Assembly (NCBI GenBank): GCA_029937135.1
Contig: JAPYQX010000065.1
Location: forward strand, 1 to 11,680
Source of the DNA: Nitrospinota bacterium
GTDB lineage: Bacteria > UBA8248
Length of the DNA stretch: 11,680 nucleotides
Direction of reading: 5' to 3'
In this document: positions 1 to 7,962 of the stretch, in pieces
Numbering within the stretch: the first letter of the stretch is position 1
How the letters are laid out: the number at the start of each line of letters is the position of its first letter
Translations under genes and position numbers: made by a program
The notes under the pieces: generated by a model
The model's database searches: none
What the model was told of the DNA's origin: nothing
Seen by the model: only the letters and a program-made list of their open reading frames with translations

Positions 1-743
1 GTATAACCCCAGCCATCCATCCAGGGCAGGGCGGGAGGGCACAAATGCGCTGTCACCAGCCGCACCAGACGATTCCGCACCCGCACCTTGGCCGTCAGGG
101 CGGCCAGCTCACCGCATCTGCCCGCCGCTTCTCCCGCCGGAAGCTTCAGCGAGCGAATTTCCTGCAAGGGATAGCGGCTCAGGACCCCGAGGCCGAGGAC
201 ATGTTTTTTATCAGGCACGGCCGGAAACCACGCCATGTGCCGAAGCCGGCCGCCAAGGGCGGCCGTCAGCAATTTCCGGTCCCGGAATCCCGGTCCGGTG
301 TGGACTTCCTGAAGAAAGAGAATATCTACATTTCTTCTTTGCCGAAGATAAGACACTGCCCGGGGGCGCGACTCCCGGGCGTCCCCCAGGTTCAGCGTCA
401 TCACGCGCAGGGTCGCCCCCTGGGGAGGAGACATCGATTCCTTGGGGACCATCTGCTTTCCGACGAGGAGCGCCAGCGACACCAAAAGCCATATCGTCGG
501 AATCGACCTCAGAATATTGGGCATCCCCCGGGCGGCCAGACCAACCAGAGCCCCGCCAAACGAAAGATAGGGCCAGAGGTGGCTAATCAGGTTCGCCTTG
601 GACGAGAATCCATCGTTCAGGCGTACGAGCCATTGAATCACATCCACGAAAAGAGCCAGCCACAAAACGGCCAGCCCGCCTATGGCTATGGCCCGGCGGG
701 TTTTCGAAGGGCGTTCTCGCGGTGGTTTGAATAAATCTACCAT
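1..743 (-). CDS. Membrane-anchored endonuclease/exonuclease/phosphatase (EEP) family protein, 3' end off window
   Basis: The first 247 residues are present and the gene continues past the left edge. Residues about 18-40, 56-71 and 82-95 are hydrophobic and read as three membrane segments; the EEP fold starts at about residue 112. Recognisable EEP motifs are MTLNLGD (Asn118, metal/phosphate site), FLQEVH (Glu146, the metal-binding Glu), VLSRYPL (188-193) and VTAHL (His233). Known EEP enzymes are Mg-dependent nucleases or phosphodiesterases; homologs with an N-terminal membrane region like this are mostly uncharacterised, so the substrate is unknown. The ATG at 743 is fixed by an in-frame TGA directly before it, with an AAAGGA about 10 nt upstream. 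The downstream catalytic Asp/His motifs lie outside the window, so activity cannot be judged. It is divergent from the small gene at 933; no convincing promoter was found in the gap 744-932. Confidence 0.88.
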   Translation of the reverse strand, partial: MVDLFKPPRERPSKTRRAIAIGGLAVLWLALFVDVIQWLVRLNDGFSSKANLISHLWPYLSFGGALVGLAARGMPNILRSIPTIWLLVSLALLVGKQMVPKESMSPPQGATLRVMTLNLGDARESRPRAVSYLRQRRNVDILFLQEVHTGPGFRDRKLLTAALGGRLRHMAWFPAVPDKKHVLGLGVLSRYPLQEIRSLKLPAGEAAGRCGELAALTAKVRVRNRLVRLVTAHLCPPALPWMDGWGY

Positions 744-932
744 TCAGGTTCGGTCCTTTATTCCTATCCGGCCGCTTTATTCCTTCGGTCAAAGCGCGAG
801 GACCGGGCCGCCTCCTTGCGCCTCGCTACTTCCTCTGGCAGGATTTCCCGGTTTCAAAGTGTAAAGTCCCGGCGTCGGTGATTTAGCTTCCCGGCTCCCC
901 GGACTTTTTCCATTCAGGATATGGATTTTGCC

Positions 933-1385
933 ATGGCTAATAATGGAGAAACCACGTTCATCTGCCCCGCCTGCGGGGAGGCGGAACTCCCATTCCCCAA
1001 TCATCGCGAACCGGGCGAAACCAACTACACCGAGTTATCGGAGATTCATGGTTGCGATCAATCCAAATCCGTGCGTTTTGTTTACGGTAACGGCCACTCA
1101 AGCATTTTCGGAGGCGTCATTCGCGAAACGCCGGCGGAAGGAAGTCCCCGCTCCAGGTGGGTTCCTCCGCAGACGGTAATCGCCTTCCACTTTTACCGGG
1201 ACCAGACTTATCTTGCCAACGAGGAAGCTTCCAAGGGCTTCTACCCCCAACCTCTGTACCGGAACCGCGTGGTCATCGACGGGGCAGAAAACGTCTTTGT
1301 GGCAATGACCTTCCTCCCCCACGGCGAAACTTGCACGGATGAAATGCGCGAACGGGGTGAACAGCTCGCCAAGGCGATGGGATAG
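933..1385 (+). CDS. Hypothetical 150-aa protein with an N-terminal CPAC motif
   Basis: I do not recognise this family. The protein has a CPAC motif at residues 10-13 that could be half of a zinc site, but no second CxxC pair follows, only single Cys residues near 40 and 134. There is no signal peptide or membrane segment, and the composition is that of a soluble protein. Two starts are possible: ATG at 921 has an AGGA only 1 nt upstream, while ATG at 933 has a GGA about 7 nt upstream; 933 is preferred. The TAG stop is only 19 bp from the 3' end of the convergent large gene, with no room for a separate terminator. Reality is supported by its length, a coding-like composition and the lack of a better frame on either strand. 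Confidence 0.6.
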   Translation: MANNGETTFICPACGEAELPFPNHREPGETNYTELSEIHGCDQSKSVRFVYGNGHSSIFGGVIRETPAEGSPRSRWVPPQTVIAFHFYRDQTYLANEEASKGFYPQPLYRNRVVIDGAENVFVAMTFLPHGETCTDEMRERGEQLAKAMG

Positions 1386-1404
1386 CCGAGTCCTTATTTC
1401 CATC

Positions 1405-4236
1405 CTATTTCGTTTTTAATATGTCCGCCGAATCCCGCACGCACCTGAAACCGATGCGCGAGTCGCTGAACCCCTGCTCGGCGAGCCCCCGCGCCCCGAG
1501 CGTGGGCGGCTTCCCCCCGGAGGAGACCCATCCTCCCCGGTAGACCCTGAATCGAGCCGGTCCATTTTTTATCTTCGCCGATTTATTCTCTGTCTCCCGG
1601 CGCTCCGATTTCGTGATGTCTCTTTTCACCCACTCGGCGATCGGTCCCCAGAACTCGCGCGCTCCGTAAGGGCCGGCCAGGCGGAAGGGAAGCGCTTTTC
1701 CATCCGTTTCCCGATCCGCTCCGGCTCCGTAAAGCAGGCGCACTTTACTTTCACTGTCTTCTGGAGGCTTCCGCCCCCAGGGATAGGGCCGCCCGTCAGT
1801 TCCTCTCGCCGCCTTTTCCCATTCGTTTTCAGTGGGAAGACTGCCGCCCGACCATTCGCAATAGGCGGCGGCGTCCTCCCGGGCAACCTGGACAACAGGA
1901 AGACCTGGGGAGACCCCTGACGGCCTGGCTCCCCCGGATGGCTTGCGGGGGTCCGTATTCTCCCAAATCGCCCGGCGTACGAGGGTCCAGCCTCCCGCCT
2001 TGGTCAGTACACCGCCAGTCTCTTTTTTCCGGGCCACACTCACATACCCGAAATTCGCGACGAACCGCGCGAACTCCTTTTTTCGAACAAGGCGCTTGTC
2101 GATATAAAACCCTGCAATCGACATCCGCCGGGCGGGCGCTGTCTTCGTCAGACTCCGCCGCTTGCCCGCGATAAACCCCCCACCGGGCACTAACGCCATT
2201 TCGCCTACCCCGCGGTAAAGGGGGGCGGAAGAGCGGACACCTTTAAAAGAAAAGTCCCCCGCTCCGGCGGGAACAAGCGGGAGATTCACCCTGATTATCC
2301 GATCGGGGGGGATATCGACCTCGATCTCTCGTGCGTAATGGCCGGGCGCCTTCGCACGCACGTGCAGCCGGCCGGGCCGGGCGATGAAAGAACCAGACTC
2401 CGATTTTACGGAGACACTCCCCGCGATCACCTCGACTCTTGCGCCGGGTGGTGAGGTGGTCACGGCAACAAGGCTGATCGGAAGCCGGGGGTTCAGTTCA
2501 TAGTCCAGCCGAATACCCGGTTCTACATAAATCCGGCGAGCGATGCTCTTTCCGCCACCGCCCACCACGCGGACACCCAACAGGCCCGCTGGCTGGTCCT
2601 TGAGCAACAGCGGCGTCCGGCCGGCGGAGCGGCCCCCGATAAAAATTTCCGCTCCCGGCTCCGGCGTTGTGAGGTAAACATCTCCCGTCCCCTTCTTTTC
2701 TTGAAGTTCGTCCCCGCGCAGGGTTTGTCCGGGAATCAATTGACCCACCATCTGTATCCTTACCGAGGGATTCTCATCGGCGATCCTCCGTACCACCTCG
2801 GAAATGGGGGCGGTTCCATCTTGGGAGTAGCGCAAAAAAGATTTCGTAAAAAGACTTCTGCCGCTGGCCGGATCGACTTCAAGGCGGCCCGGCACCAAAA
2901 AAATCCGGCCCGGCCCCGCAGGGAGGATGCGAAATCGGCTGAAGTCGCTGATACCCGGACTGCCGCCACGGAGTGGCGTCCACTTCCGGGTCGCCCTCTC
3001 GCTGCCGGAAAATCCGGCATCCAGAATCATCACCACCCGCCGCGCCTTGATTCCCGCGAGGGCATTTCGAAAATCCGCCGCGGACACGCCTTTACCCCGG
3101 ACTCGCCGCCCACGGGTATCATGCGAAAGAAAATACAATTCCGGGCCACCGGGCTCTCCCGGAATTACCGCCCCGTAACCCGAGAGATAAATAAACACCG
3201 AATCCTGTGGCAGGGTGGCTAGTGAGAGTTCCCGAAGACCCTCTATGATGGCGTCTCGTTCGGCATCTTTGTTCAACAATAATCTTGAGTTTCCGGATGA
3301 GAAACCGCCACGATCAAATTCATCGAACGCCAACGGCGCACGGGAGAGGCCCTGCGTTCCGAAGCCCTCGGGCTCAACCCCCTGGATGAGCCCCATCCAG
3401 TCACTTGCCTCCAGCGCCGGTCCCCGCAAGACCGGTATCCGGGGATCGGCGTACACCCCGACACCGGCGATAAACGCAAACCGGCGGGACTGGCGGCGGC
3501 TCTCCTCCCCGGCCAGGAATTCTCTGACAAGCCAGTTACCGGAATATTTCGGTTCGGCGCGTGGCCGCTTTTTCGCTTCACTCAATGCACCCGATTTTTT
3601 TTTCGATTTGCGTCTTATTTCCGGCCGGACCCCCTCGGGAGCGAAAAACAACCCCTCATTTTTCACCGAAGGGCGAAATGCGCCGCTGTCTCGCCTGAGC
3701 TTGACGGCGATCCGCGACGGCCCGCCGAACCGGAATATCCGGTCAATGGAAATCCATCCCTTTTTTGAAAATGAAAATTCGTGGGAACCACTCGAAAGAG
3801 TCATTTCGAGGGGCGTCACGCCAACCGCTTTGCCGTCTATGCTGACCGCCGCGCTCAAAGGCGACGATTCGATTCGGACTCTCGCGGGTCCAAACCAGAC
3901 GGACTGGTCCCCGGTGAGGAAAACGCCCTTGCCGGCCGTGGGCTCGCCGGGAAACTTTACCTCTATCCGGTGCACGCCCCGGGGAAGGTCCGCCGAGAAT
4001 GGAGCCATACGCCATTCGACAAGACCCAGTACGCGGATTTGCGTACCCGGCAGCGAAGAGCGGACGGAGAGCTGGTGTTTTGGAGGAGATTTGAGCGGTA
4101 TCGGCGAGAGTTCGCCGGCGGCGTGAGCCGCCGGGGGCCCCATCAGAAAAATGAAGGCGAACCAAAAACAAATGGAGGCCTTACCGGTTACTTTTCGAAT
4201 TTCGGGAAACACCGGCAGTTTTCTCTTAGGCGTCAT
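1405..4236 (-). CDS. Exported PEGA / caspase-like (pseudoenzyme) / PEGA / FGE-sulfatase-domain protein
   Basis: A 943-aa mosaic. The chosen start (ATG 4236) is followed by a basic n-region, a hydrophobic stretch (20-33) and an AHA cleavage site at about 37-39, so export is likely; the frame stays open 38 codons further upstream, but that extension would bury the signal peptide. Order: PEGA-like beta domains (about 55-115 and 119-182), a Lys/Arg-rich linker (about 208-226), a caspase-like C14 domain (about 251-465), two more PEGA-like domains (about 517-655) and an FGE-sulfatase-type domain (about 679-933) with LPTENEWEKAARG, YPWG, RGG and GFRC. The caspase dyad is gone: the SGHG histidine is Tyr354 (SGYG) and the DACFSG cysteine is Gly408 (DAGFSG). 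The FGE part lacks the paired cysteines of true formylglycine-generating enzymes, and its NVWEW core is degenerate (GPIAEW). A binding or scaffold role is likely. The start overlaps the upstream membrane-protein gene by 11 bp. Confidence 0.88.
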   Translation of the reverse strand: MTPKRKLPVFPEIRKVTGKASICFWFAFIFLMGPPAAHAAGELSPIPLKSPPKHQLSVRSSLPGTQIRVLGLVEWRMAPFSADLPRGVHRIEVKFPGEPTAGKGVFLTGDQSVWFGPARVRIESSPLSAAVSIDGKAVGVTPLEMTLSSGSHEFSFSKKGWISIDRIFRFGGPSRIAVKLRRDSGAFRPSVKNEGLFFAPEGVRPEIRRKSKKKSGALSEAKKRPRAEPKYSGNWLVREFLAGEESRRQSRRFAFIAGVGVYADPRIPVLRGPALEASDWMGLIQGVEPEGFGTQGLSRAPLAFDEFDRGGFSSGNSRLLLNKDAERDAIIEGLRELSLATLPQDSVFIYLSGYGAVIPGEPGGPELYFLSHDTRGRRVRGKGVSAADFRNALAGIKARRVVMILDAGFSGSERATRKWTPLRGGSPGISDFSRFRILPAGPGRIFLVPGRLEVDPASGRSLFTKSFLRYSQDGTAPISEVVRRIADENPSVRIQMVGQLIPGQTLRGDELQEKKGTGDVYLTTPEPGAEIFIGGRSAGRTPLLLKDQPAGLLGVRVVGGGGKSIARRIYVEPGIRLDYELNPRLPISLVAVTTSPPGARVEVIAGSVSVKSESGSFIARPGRLHVRAKAPGHYAREIEVDIPPDRIIRVNLPLVPAGAGDFSFKGVRSSAPLYRGVGEMALVPGGGFIAGKRRSLTKTAPARRMSIAGFYIDKRLVRKKEFARFVANFGYVSVARKKETGGVLTKAGGWTLVRRAIWENTDPRKPSGGARPSGVSPGLPVVQVAREDAAAYCEWSGGSLPTENEWEKAARGTDGRPYPWGRKPPEDSESKVRLLYGAGADRETDGKALPFRLAGPYGAREFWGPIAEWVKRDITKSERRETENKSAKIKNGPARFRVYRGGWVSSGGKPPTLGARGLAEQGFSDSRIGFRCVRDSADILKTK

Positions 4237-4480
4237 CGCCGAGGAGCCGATTATAAATCGCCGCCGCCAAGGCAAAAAAAACGAAACCCACGCCAAACCC
4301 CCAGAGGGCGCCGGCGAACGCTCCCGCGATAGTCGGTCCGAACCCGGCATAGAACTCTCCTATCATTTCGGCGAATTTCACGCCCACCCCGAACAGCGCT
4401 CCCACTAAGCCATAGAGAAAAAACACCACCGCGTAAACCAACCCGAACGCAATTCCAAATTTCAAGACATCGATCTTCAT
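4226..4480 (-). CDS. Small holin-like / DUF5676-like membrane protein, 84 aa
   Basis: An 84-residue protein with two strongly hydrophobic segments (about 8-34 and 46-75) separated by a short FAEMIGEFY-type loop, ending in a short charged tail. It opens with MKIDVLKFGIA, resembling small Gly/Ala-rich membrane proteins often labelled 'bacteriophage holin' or DUF5676; that label comes from topology and gives no evidence of lysis here, and no phage genes are nearby. The ATG at 4480 has a GGA about 9 nt upstream. Its last 11 bp overlap the start of the large PEGA/caspase/FGE gene, so translational coupling is likely and the two probably act together at the envelope. A TATAAT promoter lies about 40 bp upstream. 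Confidence 0.75.
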   Translation of the reverse strand: MKIDVLKFGIAFGLVYAVVFFLYGLVGALFGVGVKFAEMIGEFYAGFGPTIAGAFAGALWGFGVGFVFFALAAAIYNRLLGDDA

Positions 4481-4519
4481 GGCGAATTTCCAGGCGGCGG
4501 GTGGTGGGCGGCGTTCTTT

Positions 4520-4550
4520 ATTATACCGCCGCGGGAGCCGGTTCGTCCAA
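4520..4550 (-). promoter_or_regulatory. Candidate sigma70 promoter for the holin-like/PEGA-caspase-FGE operon
   Basis: On the minus strand there is a perfect TATAAT (4525-4520), with TTGGAC at 4550-4545 as a weak -35 and a 19-nt spacer. The expected start is near 4513, leaving a leader of about 30 nt before the ATG at 4480. The -10 is strong; the -35 match and spacing are poor. Confidence 0.5.
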
Positions 4551-4569
4551 AAATCTGTATAAAGGATTC

Positions 4570-4590
4570 TCGCCGGGGCTGCTCCGGCGA
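4570..4590 (+). other. Stem-loop upstream of the CMD-family gene
   Basis: A 9-bp stem (TCGCCGGGG / CTCCGGCGA, one G-U pair) closes a 3-nt loop. No T-run follows on either strand, so it is not an obvious terminator. A TATAAA (4558-4563) sits just upstream in the plus direction but lacks a good -35, so the hairpin could be in the 5' leader of the gene at 4650. Function unknown. Confidence 0.35.
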
Positions 4591-4649
4591 AACGGCACCA
4601 AATCTTTTTTGAATCCGGTGATTTTTAAACTCGGTTAAAGGAGGCTTCA

Positions 4650-5030
4650 ATGGCGGACGAAGAAAAATACCGGAAGGGATTGGCCAATCGGGCGAAAGTG
4701 TTTGGAGAAGAAGGCGAGGAGCGAAGGAAGGCGTTCGAGGCGGCGAGCCCTGATTTCGCCCGTTTCGTCACCGAAAACGTTTTCGGCGATCTTTATGAGC
4801 GCAAGGGAATCGACCCCAAGGCCCGCGAGACCGTGATTCTTTCCATTTTGTGCGCCCTCGGACGGGACAACGAATTCGAGCACCACGCCAAGGCCGCCCT
4901 CAATCTGGGCATGACAAAAGAAGACCTTCAGGAAATCATCATGATCTGCGCCTACTACGCTGGCGCACCAAACGCCGTCGGCGCGACGAAAGCCATGCTC
5001 AACGTGTACAAGGAGATGGGGATAGATTAA
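4650..5030 (+). CDS. Carboxymuconolactone decarboxylase (CMD) family protein
   Basis: A complete 126-aa protein matching the CMD/PcaC fold over residues about 40-122: a helix NVFGDLYERKG, then the core SILCALGRDNEFEHHAKAALNLGMT (split here as SILCALGRD, 65-73, and NEFEHH, 74-79), and AYYAGAPNAV (101-110). AhpD-type members of the family use a CxxC redox pair; here there is a single Cys68 in the core, so an AhpD-like peroxidase role is unlikely. True 4-carboxymuconolactone decarboxylases act in protocatechuate breakdown, but no other gene of that pathway is present, so the substrate is unknown. The start is well supported by AAAGGAGG (4637-4644) 5 nt before the ATG. It is the only gene of its transcript and converges with the DHH gene; the 102-bp gap holds a run of eight G and T-rich DNA but no clear terminator. 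Confidence 0.85.
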   Translation: MADEEKYRKGLANRAKVFGEEGEERRKAFEAASPDFARFVTENVFGDLYERKGIDPKARETVILSILCALGRDNEFEHHAKAALNLGMTKEDLQEIIMICAYYAGAPNAVGATKAMLNVYKEMGID

Positions 5031-5132
5031 ACGGGGGGGGAACGAGACCCAATTTTATATTTTTCTTTATTTCCCCGGTAGGACACGCGCCCGAAGCTCC
5101 GGGCCGACTCCAAAAAAGCGGCGCGCGAGGAG

Positions 5133-6164
5133 CTAGTCCGGGCCCATGTCGGCGCGAATTTTTTCGTTGAGCGCTTTGGTGATCGCCTTGGTGGCGTTCT
5201 CCAATGTGTCCCGGACCCGAGCCCCCGCGGCAAAGGCGTGGCCCCCGCCGTCGAATTTCATGGCGACATCGTGAACCGTGACCCGCCCTTTCGAGCGCAG
5301 GCTTACACGAATCAGGTTTTTATCGAGCTCCGAGAAATAGGCAATCACCTCGAGAGAAGCGACGCTTCTGGGCACGGAGATGTATTCTTCGGTCTCCTCC
5401 CGCTTGACGCCGAATTTTTCGAGGTCCTCGTTGCTCATGGCGAACCAGCCGAGGCGGCCGCCGCATTCAATATGTAAATTGCTCATGAGATGGCCGAGCA
5501 GCTTCAGAGAGGCAGGGCTGTTCGATTCCCAGAAAATGGCGAACGCCTCGGAGGGCTTCGCGCCCAGTTCAACGAGGCGCGAGGCCCATTTGAAGGTTTT
5601 CTCGGAAGTATTGTTAAACCGGAAATGGCCCGTATCGTAAGAGAGTGTGGCAAAGAGCGATCGGACGATGAGCGGATCGTCGAACGGATAACCCTCCTCT
5701 TCGAGAAAATCGGCGATCATCTCTCCGACCGAGGCAGCAGCGGTATCGACCGCGTGCGGGCCGTCGTAATCGCCCTCCTCCCGAATATGGTGATCGATTA
5801 CCGCGATAGGCAACCCACTGTCTGCAACGGCGTGGTGAATCCTCCCGAGGCGTGAGGGCTTTCCCGTATCAAGGGCGAATATTCCGTCGAAATGGCCCGC
5901 CCAGTCCTCGTGGGAAAGTAGTTCCTCGCGTGTGCGAACCAGCCCTTCGGGATCGTATGACCCCAAAAAACTCGGCGTGCTTCCCTCGACCACGATGGTC
6001 GTCTGCATTCCTTTCAGGCGGAGATAGCGGCTTAGAGCAACGCAGGCGAGGAGCCCGTCCCCGTCAGGGCCGATGTGGGTGAGAAAAAGAAACCGATTAT
6101 GTTCGGAGATGAATCCACGGATGGAGTTGAACAAATCGCTTCCCGGCTCGTCACGGGACATCAT
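5133..6164 (-). CDS. nrnA: DHH/DHHA1 phosphoesterase, NrnA-like (oligoribonuclease / pAp phosphatase type)
   Basis: A complete 343-aa protein with the standard two-domain layout. The DHH domain shows LTHIGPDGDG (His30, Asp34, Asp36), the metal Asp in FALDTG (Asp99), the signature IDHH (Asp124, His125, His126) and SYDTGHFRF (Asp177). The DHHA1 domain ends with FDGGGHAFAAGA (GGGH at 306-309), which binds the substrate phosphate. In known NrnA proteins these Mn-dependent sites degrade short RNA oligonucleotides and dephosphorylate 3'-phosphoadenosine 5'-phosphate; the exact substrate here is inferred. It is last in the trxB operon: its ATG overlaps the stop of the pncB-like gene as ATGA, so translation is probably coupled. 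The gene symbol is given by family resemblance. Confidence 0.88.
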   Translation of the reverse strand: MMSRDEPGSDLFNSIRGFISEHNRFLFLTHIGPDGDGLLACVALSRYLRLKGMQTTIVVEGSTPSFLGSYDPEGLVRTREELLSHEDWAGHFDGIFALDTGKPSRLGRIHHAVADSGLPIAVIDHHIREEGDYDGPHAVDTAAASVGEMIADFLEEEGYPFDDPLIVRSLFATLSYDTGHFRFNNTSEKTFKWASRLVELGAKPSEAFAIFWESNSPASLKLLGHLMSNLHIECGGRLGWFAMSNEDLEKFGVKREETEEYISVPRSVASLEVIAYFSELDKNLIRVSLRSKGRVTVHDVAMKFDGGGHAFAAGARVRDTLENATKAITKALNEKIRADMGPD

Positions 6165-7333
6165 TCGGACCCGGCCAGCCGAAAGCCGGGAAGCTGGCGG
6201 AGAACCAGGTCACGGATTTTTTCGGGCTCCGGCGAGGGGGCGAGGATTTTACCCTCCTCCATCACCGGTGCGAGCATCTGCTCCATCACCCCGCCGCACT
6301 CCTCACAATCGCCGTAGGGCCGGTCCATGGGAATGACGCTCTCCCAGCCGCAGTCGCGGCACCTCAGGAAGTGTTTCGAGCCGGAGGCTTTTCCGCGCTT
6401 GGCGATCGCCTCGCCTTCGATCTCAACAATGTCCATCGAATAATCAATGGTAGAGGCGGCGCTGATCGCCGTTCCGACACCATAGCCGCCATCCACCGAA
6501 TCTCCCAGGGCAATTATTTTATCCTCGTCGAGGCCACCGCTCACGAAAAGTTTGACGTGCCGGTAACCCGCCCGGTCGAGTTCCCAGCGGACCTCCCGTA
6601 GTATCTGCTCGAAATCCCCGCGCCTCGAGCCAGGGGTATCCAGTCGGACGGCGAAGAGGCGATCCGTAATGGCCTTGGCGGCATCGAGGGCCTCGAACTT
6701 CTCGTCACCGAATGTATCAACCAGGGCCACGCGGCGGACGCTGTCCTCGATTATCTCGTCAAACGCCTTGAGCGCCGGAACGACCCCCCCCATCAAGAGA
6801 ATGAGGGAGTGGGGCATTGTCCCAATTGCCGGGAGCCCCAACATCTCCGCTCCGCTGGTGAGGGCAACCCCGTCGCAACCACCGATATAAGCCGCCCGGT
6901 CGATCATCGGCGCGATGGCCGGATGCATCCGCCGGGCACCGAAGCTGACAAGCTGAAGATTTCCCGCAGCGATTCGGCAACGAGCGGCCTTGGTGGCGAT
7001 GCCGCTCGACTGGCACATCAACCCGAGGATCGCCGTCTCGAATGCGCCGATATCGTTATAGACGCCTTCGATTTCCATGACCGGCTGGAAAGGCCGGAAT
7101 ACCGTCCCCTCGGGAACGGAGCGGACGTTGACGGGAAGGCCTTCCAAAAGGGAGAGAATTTCCGCCAGGCCGACGAAAACGCCCCAGTCCGACGGGAGGG
7201 ACCTGGCCATTACCTCCAGGCGCGCGCGCTTGCGGATATTCCTGGCTTCGAGAACGCGCTTGGCCCGCTCGAAGTAGACATCCGTTATTTTTCCGGATCG
7301 GATTTCGTCGAAATTTGACGTGAAAAAGTTCAA
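6161..7333 (-). CDS. pncB: Nicotinate phosphoribosyltransferase, archaeal-type with C-terminal zinc knuckle
   Basis: A 390-aa enzyme of NAD salvage, expected to join nicotinate and PRPP to give nicotinate mononucleotide in the cytoplasm. Family features visible are KITDVYF near the N terminus, the substrate-site motif SFGARR (130-135), GTMPHS (171-176), LDTPGSR (231-237) and VSGGLDE (264-270). A four-Cys zinc knuckle follows at Cys325, Cys328, Cys343 and Cys346, a feature I associate with the short archaeal-type enzyme such as that of Thermoplasma; ordinary bacterial PncB lacks it. The start is a TTG at 7333: an in-frame TAG lies 27 bp further upstream with no ATG or GTG between, and MNFFTSN matches the usual family beginning. 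It lies 24 bp after the nuoI-like gene and overlaps the DHH gene by 4 bp. Confidence 0.9.
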   Translation of the reverse strand: MNFFTSNFDEIRSGKITDVYFERAKRVLEARNIRKRARLEVMARSLPSDWGVFVGLAEILSLLEGLPVNVRSVPEGTVFRPFQPVMEIEGVYNDIGAFETAILGLMCQSSGIATKAARCRIAAGNLQLVSFGARRMHPAIAPMIDRAAYIGGCDGVALTSGAEMLGLPAIGTMPHSLILLMGGVVPALKAFDEIIEDSVRRVALVDTFGDEKFEALDAAKAITDRLFAVRLDTPGSRRGDFEQILREVRWELDRAGYRHVKLFVSGGLDEDKIIALGDSVDGGYGVGTAISAASTIDYSMDIVEIEGEAIAKRGKASGSKHFLRCRDCGWESVIPMDRPYGDCEECGGVMEQMLAPVMEEGKILAPSPEPEKIRDLVLRQLPGFRLAGSE

Positions 7334-7357
7334 TGGATGCCGCCGATGAGAAAGTAC

Positions 7358-7912
7358 CTATTCCGCGGGAGCGGCCGCTTCCGCCTCCGGCTCGGCCGGC
7401 CGCTTTTCGTTTTCCATGTTTCGGAGACCGAAGAGTTTTCCCCAGGGACGGGGGCCGTTAAAATTCGACTCTTTCTCCCAGATGTCGTAAAGGCGCTCTT
7501 TTTCGTAAACCAGGTCGTCGCGGAAGTAGCCGGTTGTTTCGTACTGGTTCGTATGGACGATGGATTTCGGGGTGGTCGGGCACGATTCCACGCATAAACC
7601 ACAGTACATGCACCTCATGTAGTCGATATAAAACTCCCGGGCGTACATCTCACGGCCCTTGCCCGCGGTGACAATGGTGATGCAATCCACCGGGCAGGCT
7701 TTCTCGCAATTAAGGCAGCCGATGCAGTTCTCCTCACCCGTTTGGAAATCGCGCGTCAGGCCCAGAAAACCGCGAAAACGCTCGGCCATCTCCCACCGCT
7801 CGTCGGGATATTGGAGCGTAACCGGTTTTTTGAAGAGATGACGGATCGTGATCGTCAACCCTCGTACAATGTCGTATAGAAAAAACCGCCTGATAGCAGT
7901 CGAAACCTTCAT
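7358..7912 (-). CDS. nuoI: NADH-quinone oxidoreductase subunit I-like ferredoxin (NuoI), outside a nuo cluster
   Basis: A 184-aa iron-sulfur protein with two complete [4Fe-4S] motifs, CIGCLNCEKACP (Cys63, 66, 69, 73) and CMYCGLCVESCP (Cys101, 104, 107, 111). The N-terminal amphipathic segment, YPDERW, IVHTNQYE and the RDDLVYEKERL tail are typical of NuoI, which passes electrons from the peripheral arm of complex I towards the quinone site. The C terminus ends in a Pro/Ala/Glu-rich tail. What is odd is the setting: no other nuo gene is in the window, and the neighbours are thioredoxin reductase and NAD salvage. It may be a dispersed complex I gene or serve another redox complex. The start is secure: AGGAG 7 nt before the ATG at 7912. 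It follows trxB by 50 bp. Confidence 0.9.
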   Translation of the reverse strand: MKVSTAIRRFFLYDIVRGLTITIRHLFKKPVTLQYPDERWEMAERFRGFLGLTRDFQTGEENCIGCLNCEKACPVDCITIVTAGKGREMYAREFYIDYMRCMYCGLCVESCPTTPKSIVHTNQYETTGYFRDDLVYEKERLYDIWEKESNFNGPRPWGKLFGLRNMENEKRPAEPEAEAAAPAE

Positions 7913-7962
7913 TTAAAATCTCCTGTTCGGCGTTAATTCACTACATGCCGGAGAATATCATA

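Noticed and set aside
45..734. A 229-codon plus-strand open frame
   Set aside because: It lies opposite the EEP-family gene, whose motifs and membrane segments are clear; the plus product is low-complexity and basic.
744..932. TTGACC at 792-787 as a -35 box for the EEP gene
   Set aside because: No acceptable -10 lies 16-18 bp downstream; the region is otherwise featureless.
3215..4126. A 303-codon plus-strand open frame opposite the PEGA/caspase/FGE gene
   Set aside because: The minus strand has clear PEGA and caspase-like motifs here; the plus product is rich in Arg, Ser and Pro with no domain.
4226..4480. Prophage holin
   Set aside because: No endolysin, tail or other phage gene is near; the holin label rests on membrane topology alone.
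5031..5132. Possible bidirectional terminator between the CMD and DHH genes (GCCCG/CGGGC hairpin near 5090-5105)
   Set aside because: The stem is only 5 bp and no T-run follows it on either strand; the T-rich stretch near 5052-5073 has no stem before it.
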